Below are positions 6,878 through 12,164 of a stretch of DNA of 12,164 bases, piece by piece. This stretch comes from Collinsella sp. GTDB lineage: Bacteria; Actinomycetota; Coriobacteriia; Coriobacteriales; Coriobacteriaceae. Where the stretch lies: positions 1 to 12,164 of the forward strand of contig JAUMNV010000014.1 of the NCBI GenBank assembly GCA_031295725.1. The letters are read 5' to 3'. Position 1 is the first letter of the stretch; every line of letters starts with the position of its first letter. The translations under genes were made by a program, and so were the position numbers. The notes beneath the pieces are model-generated. The model searched no databases. It worked only from the letters and a program-made list of their open reading frames with translations, and was not told where the DNA came from.

Positions 6878-8062
6878 ATGATCAACGAAACTATGTATGC
6901 TCGCGGTGCGGAAAGCTCCATCATCCGTGAGATTTTTAGCTATGGCCTTGAGCGCAAGGCGCAGATCGGTGCGGAAAACGTATTCGATTTTTCGCTGGGC
7001 AATCCGAGCGTTCCGGCACCCGCTGCTGTGGCGGAGTCCATTAAGAAGGCCCTGGAGCTGCCGAGCGACCAGCTGCACGGCTACACGCCCGCACCGGGCC
7101 TGCCGCAATGTCGTGCCGCTGTGGCCGAATCGCTCAACCGCCGCTTTGGAACGAACTATGAGGGTAAGGACGTCTTTATGACGGTGGGTGCTGCGGCTTC
7201 GCTCACCTGCACGCTCAACGCCGTTACGAACCCGGGCGACGAGGTTATTGTTATCGCCCCGTACTTTCCGGAGTATCGTGTTTGGATTGAGAAGGCCAGC
7301 TGCACGTGTGTCGAGGCGCTTGCCAACGAGGAGACATTCCAGCTGAGCGTGGATAACGTATTCAAGGCGATTACCGATAAGACGGCTGCCGTCATTATCG
7401 ACTCGCCCAACAATCCGACCGGTGCCGTATATACATACGACACGCTGACGCGACTGGCCAATGTTCTGCGCGAAGCCAACGCTCAGCGCGATCCCGAGAA
7501 TCCGATTATGCTCATCTCGGATGAGCCGTACCGCGAAATCGTGTACGGTGCCGAGGTGCCTTGGGTGCCCTCGATCTACGAGAACACCGTGGTGTGCTAC
7601 TCGTATTCTAAGTCGCTTTCGCTGCCGGGCGAGCGCGTGGGTTGGATCCTGGTTCCCAATACGAATCCTCAGGCAGATCGTCTAATGCCCGCCGTTGCCG
7701 GTGCCGCCCGTACGCTGGGCTTCGTGTGCGCGCCGGCGCTCTTTCAGCGCGTAATTATCGACTGCATCGATGAGCCGAGTGACGTTGAGGCCTATGCACG
7801 CAACCGCACCGCGCTTACCGACGCACTAGAGGAGTATGGCTACACTTATGTTGAGCCGGATGGCGCGTTCTACCTATGGGTGAAAGCGTTGGAGCCCGAT
7901 GCGAATGCGTTTTGCGAGCGCGCAAAGAAGTATGAGTTGCTTGCGGTTCCCTCGGACAGCTTTGGTATGCCGGGTTGGTTCCGCCTGGGCTATTGCGTGA
8001 GTTACGAAACGATTGTCAATTCGCTACCCGCTTGGAAACAGTTGGCGGACGAGTATCGTTAA
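6878..8062 (+). CDS. PLP-dependent aminotransferase, class I/II
   Basis: A fold-type I aminotransferase of 394 residues, probably acting on an aspartate- or aromatic-type amino acid with 2-oxoglutarate; the substrate cannot be fixed from sequence. From the ATG at 6878 the landmarks are FSLGNPSVPAP (38-48), GYTPAPGLPQCR (68-79), NNPTG (178-182, Asn contacting the cofactor), ISDEPY (213-218, with Asp215 at the pyridine nitrogen), SYSKSLSLPGERVGW (242-256, with Lys245 as the Schiff-base lysine) and FRLGY (368-372, with Arg369 binding the substrate carboxylate). The frame is open upstream to 6779, but that extension lies in the palindrome and in the putative promoter. AAAGGGGA (6866-6873), four bases before the ATG, supports 6878. 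It stands alone between a terminator and the promoter of the PHP gene. Confidence 0.93.
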   Translation: MINETMYARGAESSIIREIFSYGLERKAQIGAENVFDFSLGNPSVPAPAAVAESIKKALELPSDQLHGYTPAPGLPQCRAAVAESLNRRFGTNYEGKDVFMTVGAAASLTCTLNAVTNPGDEVIVIAPYFPEYRVWIEKASCTCVEALANEETFQLSVDNVFKAITDKTAAVIIDSPNNPTGAVYTYDTLTRLANVLREANAQRDPENPIMLISDEPYREIVYGAEVPWVPSIYENTVVCYSYSKSLSLPGERVGWILVPNTNPQADRLMPAVAGAARTLGFVCAPALFQRVIIDCIDEPSDVEAYARNRTALTDALEEYGYTYVEPDGAFYLWVKALEPDANAFCERAKKYELLAVPSDSFGMPGWFRLGYCVSYETIVNSLPAWKQLADEYR

Positions 8063-8079
8063 GAGTAAAGCGCTCTGCC

Positions 8080-8085
8080 TACAAT
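8080..8085 (+). promoter_or_regulatory. Putative upstream -10 box (P1) for the PHP gene
   Basis: TACAAT in the context TCTGCCTACAATGTTT, 18 bases after the aminotransferase stop. A possible -35 (TTAAGA, 8059-8064) has only a 15-base spacer. A transcript from here would begin just before the hairpin at 8097-8127. Confidence 0.3.
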
Positions 8086-8096
8086 GTTTTACGTGA

Positions 8097-8127
8097 AACG
8101 GGGTTTGGTGTTAAGCCGGACCCCGTT
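8097..8127 (+). other. Hairpin in the aminotransferase-PHP gap
   Basis: AACGGGGTTTGG (8097-8108) pairs with CCGGACCCCGTT (8116-8127) in a 12-bp stem with two G-U wobbles and a 7-base loop. Only TTG follows rather than a T-run, so a strong terminator is unlikely. It may be a weak terminator for the aminotransferase gene or a leader structure between the two TACAAT boxes. Confidence 0.4.
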
Positions 8128-8160
8128 GTCATGGACGTTGTGTCTTTGGGATGGAGTGGT

Positions 8161-8190
8161 TTTACGACTATCGAAGGCTATGCGTACAAT
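8161..8190 (+). promoter_or_regulatory. Putative proximal promoter (P2) for the PHP gene
   Basis: TTTACG (8161-8166, 4 of 6 to the -35 consensus), an 18-base spacer, and TACAAT (8185-8190, 5 of 6). The ATG is 37 bases after the -10, leaving a normal short leader with its ribosome binding site. Confidence 0.5.
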
Positions 8191-8227
8191 GAATATAAGC
8201 GACGGCCGTGCCAGATAAGGAGACCTG

Positions 8228-9049
8228 ATGCCCTACCTGCTTTCTTGTGACATTCATACCCATACGATGTTCTCTGCGCATGCATATTCGACCATTGAGG
8301 AGAATGTGTACTGGGCGGCAGAGCGTGGCCTGCAGGTGCTCGGATCTGCCGACCATCTGAGCTCTATGGTTACGGCTTGCCCCAATGACCTGCGCAGTTA
8401 CCAATTCTTTATCAACCAGGATATCTGGCCGCGCATTTGGAGCGGCGTGCTGGTGCTGCGTGGTGCCGAGGCCGATATCGTTTCGCTGGACGGAAGCCTG
8501 TTTGGCGAGGACACTCCTGTCACGCTCGATATCGCCGGCGATTCGTACAGCCGTCAGCATTCACTGTTCGATTTGGTTACGCGCAATTTGGATTATTTGG
8601 TGGCAAGCGTGCATAATCCGCAGATTGCCGAAGGTGCGACGCTTGCCCAGGCGACCGAGATGTATATCAATGCCCTGGAGCACCCCAAGGTGTTCATGCT
8701 GGGTCACACGGGTCGCTCGGGCGTTCCGTTTGATATCGATGAGGTGCTGTTGGCGGCCAAGGCCAAGCACAAGATTATCGAGATTAACAACCATAGTCTT
8801 GAACATGGTACCGATGCCGAGCATTGGGGCGTGTGCCGCAAGATTGCCGAGCGCTGCGCCGAGCTGGGCGTGGGGATTGGCATCTCGACCGACGCGCACA
8901 TTGGTATGGCGATTGGCAAGCTCGAGCAGGCGCGCAAGATGCTCGATGAGATTCACTTCCCGCTGGACCTGATTGTGACGCGCGATCGCGAGACGCTGCT
9001 GCGCGAGATGGCGGCAGCCGGCGTGTGCGACCTGCGCAAGAGCATGTAA
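8228..9049 (+). CDS. PHP-domain phosphoesterase (YcdX-like)
   Basis: A 273-residue stand-alone PHP (polymerase and histidinol phosphatase) protein, expected to be a trinuclear-metal phosphatase like YcdX; its substrate is unknown. Likely metal ligands are all visible: His10 and His12 in DIHTHT (8-13), His18 in SAHAYS, Asp42-His43 (SADH), Glu81 (GAEAD), His129 (SVHN), His160 (LGHTG), and Asp222-His224 (STDAH). There is no polymerase or other domain attached. An alternative histidinol-phosphatase role is less likely, as no his genes are near. AAGGAG (8217-8222), five bases before ATG, supports the start. It has one or two TACAAT promoters in the 165-base gap upstream and a strong terminator after it, so it is probably transcribed alone. 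Confidence 0.9.
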   Translation: MPYLLSCDIHTHTMFSAHAYSTIEENVYWAAERGLQVLGSADHLSSMVTACPNDLRSYQFFINQDIWPRIWSGVLVLRGAEADIVSLDGSLFGEDTPVTLDIAGDSYSRQHSLFDLVTRNLDYLVASVHNPQIAEGATLAQATEMYINALEHPKVFMLGHTGRSGVPFDIDEVLLAAKAKHKIIEINNHSLEHGTDAEHWGVCRKIAERCAELGVGIGISTDAHIGMAIGKLEQARKMLDEIHFPLDLIVTRDRETLLREMAAAGVCDLRKSM

Positions 9050-9067
9050 CGGGCTCATATAGCCAAC

Positions 9068-9103
9068 GAAAGGGGGCGGTCCAGACGGGCCGCCCCCTTT
9101 CTT
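9068..9103 (+). terminator. Intrinsic terminator after the PHP gene
   Basis: A stem of about 15 bp, GAAAGGGGGCGG and the next three bases (9068-9082), pairs with 9087-9101, with one T-G wobble and an AGAC loop. TTTCTT closes it. It lies 18 bases after the stop. The A-run on the other side could also help stop convergent transcription from the methyltransferase gene. Confidence 0.82.
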
Positions 9104-9109
9104 GTGCCG

Positions 9110-9140
9110 GTAGATTTTAAGGCATGTCCCAAAAATCTAC
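9110..9140. repeat. Small palindrome between convergent genes
   Basis: GTAGATTTT (9110-9118) and AAAATCTAC (9132-9140) form 9-base perfect arms around a 13-base centre that contains CATGTCCC. There is no T-run, so it is not a standard terminator. Read on the minus strand it has GATTTTTGGGACATGCCTTAA, which loosely echoes GATTGGGGACAGACTTAA of the 60-bp palindrome at 6758-6817. It may belong to the same kind of dispersed element. Confidence 0.5.
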
Positions 9141-9149
9141 TGGGGTGGG

Positions 9150-10598
9150 CTAGCGGCGCCCGAGGATCGCTACGGTTTCGGTGTGGTCGGTATGGGGGAA
9201 CATGTCGACCGGCGTGATCTTGAGCAGGCGATAGCCTCCGTCGAGGAGCTGGTGCAGGTCACGCTCTTGGGTCACGGGGTTGCAGCTGATATAGGTGATG
9301 CGGCGCGGCTTGAGTGCGCAGGCGGCTTCGAGGAACTCGGGGGTGGAGCCGGCGCGCGGCGGGTCGATGGAAAGGACGTCGACGCGTTCGTTGTTGTCGG
9401 CGGCATCGAGGATGTAGTCGGTGGCGTCGTCGGCCATAAACCAAGCGCTGCGGGTGAGACCGTTGAGCTCGGCATTGCGGCGCGCGTCGGCAATGCCCGC
9501 GGGGTTTCGCTCCACACCGAGCAGCATGATGCCAATGCCCTTGTCCTGGGCACCCTTTGCGGCGCAAAGGCCGATGGTGCCGCTGCCGCAGTAGGCATCC
9601 ATAAGCACGTCGCCCTGGCGCAGGTCCATGCCGTCGATGGCGAGCTGGTAGAGCAGCTCGGTCTGTTGCGGGTTGGTCTGATAGAACGCGGTGGGGGAGA
9701 TGTCGAAGTCGCAGCCGAGCAGCTGGTCGCGCATGCATTCGGCGCCATGCACGATGCGGGTCTCCTCGCCTAGAATGGCGTTGCCGGGGCGTCCGTTGAT
9801 GTTTTGGGCAACGGTGACGATATGCGGATCGAGTGCGGCGACGGCCTCAAAGAACTCCTGCGCATGCGGCAAGTCGCGCTGAGCGGTCACGAGCGTAACC
9901 ATGACCTGGTCGGTACGCCAACCGCGGCGGACGACGGCATAGCGAAGCAGCCCCAGATGCTTGTCTTCGTTAAAGGCGGGAATGTGCAGACGTTCGGCCT
10001 CGCGAGCGATGCCGTTGAGAATCTGACGAGTACCCGGCGCCTCGACAGGACACTCGGGTACGGCAACGATCTTGTGCGTGCCGCGCTCAAAGAAACCGCA
10101 GCGGACAGCGCCCTCCTTACCGGGAGCAAACGGAGTGGCAGCCTTATGGCGAAAACCGCGCGGCGCAGGATATTTGCCCGGGTCGCCTAGGGTGACGCCC
10201 ATACCGCGAATGGGATCGACGGTTATGCCCTCGCGCTCACAGAGCTCAGCAAACAGTTCCTCCATAGCAGCCTGCTTGGCCGCCAACTGCTTCTTATAAG
10301 GACGATTGAGCGCCGTGCACCCACCGCAAGCTTTCATGGTCGAACAGGGAGACTTGGGGTCCACAGTCTTGCGCGCAGCCGAAGCCGGATCTTTATGCGA
10401 GTGCTTGGGGCGAGTCTGAGATGCCTTATCCCCGCCCCGACGAGAGCCAGAACGCTTGGCCTTAGCCTTGCCCTTGGCCGACTTACCCTTCGCATCCTGA
10501 GACGCCTTGGATTTCTTAGAAGATTTTTTCTCCCCCGACCCCTCAGCCGCCTCGATCAAAGCACGACGAGCCTTACGCTCCGCACGAGATTCTGCCAT
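9150..10598 (-). CDS. rlmD: RumA/RlmD-type 23S rRNA (uracil-5-)-methyltransferase
   Basis: A 482-residue SAM-dependent enzyme of the TrmA/RumA family that methylates C5 of a uridine, most likely in 23S rRNA. Four cysteines typical of the RumA [4Fe-4S] cluster are present: Cys85, Cys91 and Cys94 (CSTMKACGGC) and Cys183 (PECPV). The methyltransferase core has FYQTNPQQTE (305-314), the SAM motif DAYCGSGTIGL (334-344), DPPRAG (412-417), the catalytic Cys439 in YISCNP (436-441) and the general base Glu474 (HTETV). The N-terminal TRAM domain common in this family is not visible. Instead residues 1-80 are a Lys/Ser/Ala-rich basic tail, which could take over RNA binding. Whether the target is U1939 or another base cannot be told from sequence. 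GTGGGG lies 7 bases before the ATG at 10598. It is convergent with the PHP gene and divergent from the transporter. Confidence 0.9.
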   Translation of the reverse strand: MAESRAERKARRALIEAAEGSGEKKSSKKSKASQDAKGKSAKGKAKAKRSGSRRGGDKASQTRPKHSHKDPASAARKTVDPKSPCSTMKACGGCTALNRPYKKQLAAKQAAMEELFAELCEREGITVDPIRGMGVTLGDPGKYPAPRGFRHKAATPFAPGKEGAVRCGFFERGTHKIVAVPECPVEAPGTRQILNGIAREAERLHIPAFNEDKHLGLLRYAVVRRGWRTDQVMVTLVTAQRDLPHAQEFFEAVAALDPHIVTVAQNINGRPGNAILGEETRIVHGAECMRDQLLGCDFDISPTAFYQTNPQQTELLYQLAIDGMDLRQGDVLMDAYCGSGTIGLCAAKGAQDKGIGIMLLGVERNPAGIADARRNAELNGLTRSAWFMADDATDYILDAADNNERVDVLSIDPPRAGSTPEFLEAACALKPRRITYISCNPVTQERDLHQLLDGGYRLLKITPVDMFPHTDHTETVAILGRR

Positions 10599-10638
10599 GA
10601 ATTAACCCCACTATTTAATAAAAGAAAAGTCCGAAGCA

Positions 10639-10644
10639 ATTGTA
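10639..10644 (-). promoter_or_regulatory. Putative -10 box for the rRNA methyltransferase gene
   Basis: TACAAT on the minus strand (context CACGGTACAATTGC) lies 40 bases before the ATG at 10598. No good -35 is seen at 16-18 bases. AT-rich sequence (TTTATTAAATAG) between it and the ATG offers alternative -10 boxes. Confidence 0.35.
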
Positions 10645-10704
10645 CCGTGCATTCAACGTGCCCGTTTGGAGAGGAGGCTATTTAAGGTTCCGAGCACGTT
10701 GTCT

Positions 10705-10843
10705 CCCGGCTGAGTGGCGCCCGGCGCGGAGTTTAATTTGTCGCGAGTTCCGCACGACCAGGAGGCAACTTAATGTGGCCTCCGTCGTGAGCAGGACTGT
10801 AGAGCAGCAAATTAAACTCCGCGCCGGGCGCCACTCAGCCGGG
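10705..10843. repeat. Large inverted repeat with 36-bp perfect arms
   Basis: Arms at 10705-10740 and 10808-10843 are perfectly complementary over 36 bases (left arm starts CCCGGCTGAGTGGCGC and ends GGAGTTTAATTTG). The 67-base centre folds further: CACGAC and GGAGGC (10753-10758, 10761-10766) pair with GCCTCC and GTCGTG (10778-10789), with a two-base bulge. The whole 139 bases can thus form one long hairpin or cruciform with an asymmetric internal loop. Beyond the arms, GGTTCCGAGCAC (left, 10687-10698) and GTGCTCCAACC (right, 10843-10853) are imperfectly complementary. It lies between two divergent genes and has no T-run, so it is not a simple terminator. Confidence 0.85.
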
Positions 10844-10918
10844 TGCTCCAACCTAGTGCTCCATGCGTGCTTTCCGTCTTGCGCAGGACTGTAGAGCAGG
10901 AAACTTAATTACGCGCCG
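10775..10918 (+). repeat. Two direct copies of a 52-nt repeat unit
   Basis: Copy A (10775-10826) and copy B (10867-10918) align without gaps with 42 of 52 bases identical. They share the exact 17-base core GCAGGACTGTAGAGCAG (10791-10807 and 10883-10899) and the GC-rich end CGCGCCG. Homology continues with a one-base gap to GCCGGG (10838-10843 and 10932-10937). Copy A is also the right arm of the inverted repeat, so the left arm (about 10705-10770) is a third, inverted copy. Together they fill most of the 434-base gap between the methyltransferase and transporter genes. No ORF in this stretch is convincing. Confidence 0.75.
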
Positions 10919-10947
10919 CTCCCCGCCCACGCCGGGCAAACACTCTC

Positions 10948-10976
10948 TTGTACTTTATCAAGGTAGAGTGTATGAT
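10948..10976 (+). promoter_or_regulatory. Sigma-70-type promoter of the amino acid transporter operon, with overlapping dyad
   Basis: TTGTAC (10948-10953), a 17-base spacer and TATGAT (10971-10976, 5 of 6 to consensus). An imperfect dyad overlaps it: CACTCTCTTG (10941-10950) against CAAG-GT-AGAGTG (10959-10970), with two extra bases in the right arm. Its position over the -35 and spacer fits a repressor operator; the regulator is unknown. Confidence 0.6.
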
Positions 10977-10994
10977 TCTGGACGTTACACGACT

Positions 10995-11014
10995 CACTTT
11001 ACCTAACTAAAGTG
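10995..11014 (+). promoter_or_regulatory. 7-bp dyad in the transporter leader
   Basis: CACTTTA (10995-11001) and TAAAGTG (11008-11014) form perfect arms around a 6-base centre, in the predicted 5' leader and six bases before the ribosome binding site AAGGGGGAA. It could be a second operator or a small leader hairpin. Confidence 0.35.
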
Positions 11015-11032
11015 CCACCAAGGGGGAATACC

Positions 11033-11893
11033 ATGAATACCGATATGTCTCGTCGTCAGTTTGTTGGTCTAGCCGGCTCGCTCGCCACGGTGCTTGGCCT
11101 TGGTCTTGTCGGTTGCGGCGGTGGTGCCGGCAAGGGCTCCGCTGCTGGCTCTGCCGCGGCCAAGGATGTGAAGGGCGCTGCGGAGTCCAAGAAGCTCGTG
11201 GTGGGCTTTGATAAGTCCTATCCTCCGTACGGCTTTGTGGGCGACGATGGCGAGTACACCGGCTTTGATCTCGATCTGGCCAAGGCTGTTGCCGATAAGC
11301 AGGGCTGGGAGGTCAAATACGAGGCCATCGACTGGGACGCCAAGGATACGCTGCTTAACTCGGGCGCCATCAACTGCATCTGGAACGGCTTTACCATGGA
11401 GGGCCGTGAGGACGACTACACGTTCTCCGAGCCGTACATGCTCAACGAGCAGGTGCTGGTGGTCAAGAAGGATGCGGGCATCAAGGGCTGGGACGATCTT
11501 GCCGGCAAGACTGTGATTACCCAGACTGATTCCGCTGCGCAGGACGTGCTTGAGGGTGACCAGAAGGATCTGGCAGCGACGTTTGCCACGCTCGACACGA
11601 TCGGCGAGTACAACACGGCCTTTATGCAGCTCGAGAGCGGCGCGGTCGATGCCGTGGCTTGCGACCTTTCGATTGCCCAGTATCAGCTTGCCGCCAAGCC
11701 CGATGCTTATACGCAGCTTGATGAGCCGCTGTCCAGCGAGCACTACGCCGTCGGCTTTAAGAAGGGCGACACCAAGTCGGCCGATGCTGTAGCCGAGTCG
11801 CTCAAGGCGCTCTACGAGGACGGCACGGTCAAGGACCTGTGCGACAAGTATTCAAGCTATGGTCTATCTTTCGATAATTGGGTGCTCAAGTAA
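11033..11893 (+). CDS. Amino acid ABC transporter substrate-binding lipoprotein (SBP family 3)
   Basis: A 286-residue extracellular solute receptor for a polar amino acid ABC importer. From the ATG at 11033 the N-terminus has a twin-arginine motif SRRQFVG (6-12), a hydrophobic stretch, and the lipobox LVGC with Cys28 as the lipid-modified residue. This suggests export by the Tat pathway followed by lipid anchoring. A Gly/Ala/Ser-rich linker leads into the family 3 fold: KLVVGFDKSYPPYGFVGDDG, the signature GFDLDLAKAVADKQGW, and TMEGREDDYTFSEPYMLNEQ with the Arg expected to bind the ligand carboxylate. The exact amino acid cannot be told. A GTG at 11012 in frame is a less likely start, since AAGGGGGAA (11020-11028) lies four bases before the ATG. 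The stop overlaps the permease start (TAATG), so the two are translationally coupled. Confidence 0.93.
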   Translation: MNTDMSRRQFVGLAGSLATVLGLGLVGCGGGAGKGSAAGSAAAKDVKGAAESKKLVVGFDKSYPPYGFVGDDGEYTGFDLDLAKAVADKQGWEVKYEAIDWDAKDTLLNSGAINCIWNGFTMEGREDDYTFSEPYMLNEQVLVVKKDAGIKGWDDLAGKTVITQTDSAAQDVLEGDQKDLAATFATLDTIGEYNTAFMQLESGAVDAVACDLSIAQYQLAAKPDAYTQLDEPLSSEHYAVGFKKGDTKSADAVAESLKALYEDGTVKDLCDKYSSYGLSFDNWVLK

Positions 11894-12164
11894 TGTCTAT
11901 TCAGGTCATGATGCAGATGCTTGGCCAGGGATTCTTGGTCAGTTTGCAGTTGTTTGTGCTGACACTGCTGGGGTCGATTCCGCTGGGAATCCCCGTGGCG
12001 TTTATGCGCATGAGCAAAATCGCGCCGCTTCGCTGGATTGCGCGCATCTACATTTCGGTCATGCGCGGTACGCCGCTCATGCTGCAGATGTTTGCCATCT
12101 ACTTTGCCCCGTACTACGTGTTTGGCATTTCGCTCACGCCCGATTCCAAGTGGACGGCGTGCGT
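11893..12164 (+). CDS. Polar amino acid ABC transporter permease, N-terminal part
   Basis: The first 90 residues of an integral membrane permease of the His/Glu/Gln/Arg family; the gene runs off the window end. Residues 14-38 form a first hydrophobic segment. SVMRGTPLMLQMF (55-67) is the conserved family motif RGTPLxxQ, which precedes a second membrane segment with Tyr-rich FAIYFAPYYVFG (67-78). The ATG shares one base with the stop of the binding-protein gene (TAATG) and there is no strong ribosome binding site of its own, so it depends on coupling. An ATPase gene would be expected after it. Confidence 0.93.
   Translation, partial: MSIQVMMQMLGQGFLVSLQLFVLTLLGSIPLGIPVAFMRMSKIAPLRWIARIYISVMRGTPLMLQMFAIYFAPYYVFGISLTPDSKWTAC

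Noticed and set aside
10640..10894. An 84-codon open frame through the repeat cluster
   Set aside because: It reads across inverted and direct repeat copies in different phases and gives an Arg/Cys-rich product without a ribosome binding site.
10791..10899. The two 17-base core repeats as a possible CRISPR array
   Set aside because: There are only two exact copies, the similarity extends into the would-be spacer, and a third copy is inverted; no cas gene is present.
11069..11743. A 224-codon open frame antisense to the binding-protein gene, and a 196-codon frame (9183-9773, plus strand) antisense to the methyltransferase gene
   Set aside because: Neither shows a domain or a ribosome binding site; each lies fully inside a well-supported gene.

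Overview
The window looks like the chromosome of a GC-rich, gut-type actinobacterium of the class Coriobacteriia, probably a Collinsella or close relative. This is inferred from the GC-rich coding sequence, the actinobacterial order tilS-hpt-ftsH, the 5S rRNA type, and palindromic elements I associate from memory with this group. No search was possible.

Layout. The window opens with the 3' end of a 5S rRNA gene (the end of an rRNA operon) and its terminator. Next is a minus-strand gene for a small, AT-richer protein with a C-terminal membrane anchor. An AT-rich divergent control region separates it from an Hsp20 small heat-shock protein gene. A shared bidirectional terminator separates hsp20 from a convergent WalJ/YycJ-type metallo-beta-lactamase-fold hydrolase. 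Divergent from the hydrolase runs the core block tilS (tRNA-Ile lysidine synthase), hpt (hypoxanthine phosphoribosyltransferase) and ftsH (membrane AAA+ protease), closed by a strong terminator. A 60-bp palindrome follows, then a PLP-dependent aminotransferase gene and a PHP-family phosphoesterase gene, each with its own promoter-like sequence. A convergent minus-strand RumA/RlmD-type 23S rRNA m5U methyltransferase has an unusual lysine-rich N-terminus. A 434-bp divergent intergenic region full of inverted and direct repeats leads to a polar amino acid ABC transporter: a Tat-type lipoprotein binding protein and a permease cut off by the window end.

Most coding genes are ordinary housekeeping genes. 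Physiology covers translation fidelity (tilS, rRNA methylation), purine salvage (hpt), protein quality control (hsp20, ftsH), amino acid metabolism (aminotransferase) and amino acid uptake (ABC transporter).

The unusual material is between genes. (1) A three-copy repeat at about 10705-10938 has 36-bp perfect inverted arms and a further 52-nt direct copy. (2) A 24-bp-armed palindrome at 6758-6817 and a smaller, perhaps related one at 9110-9140 resemble non-autonomous REP-type elements. (3) A TACAAT -10 hexamer recurs upstream of six gene starts, mostly without a recognisable -35. I see no CRISPR array, prophage, transposase gene or obvious new multi-gene system.
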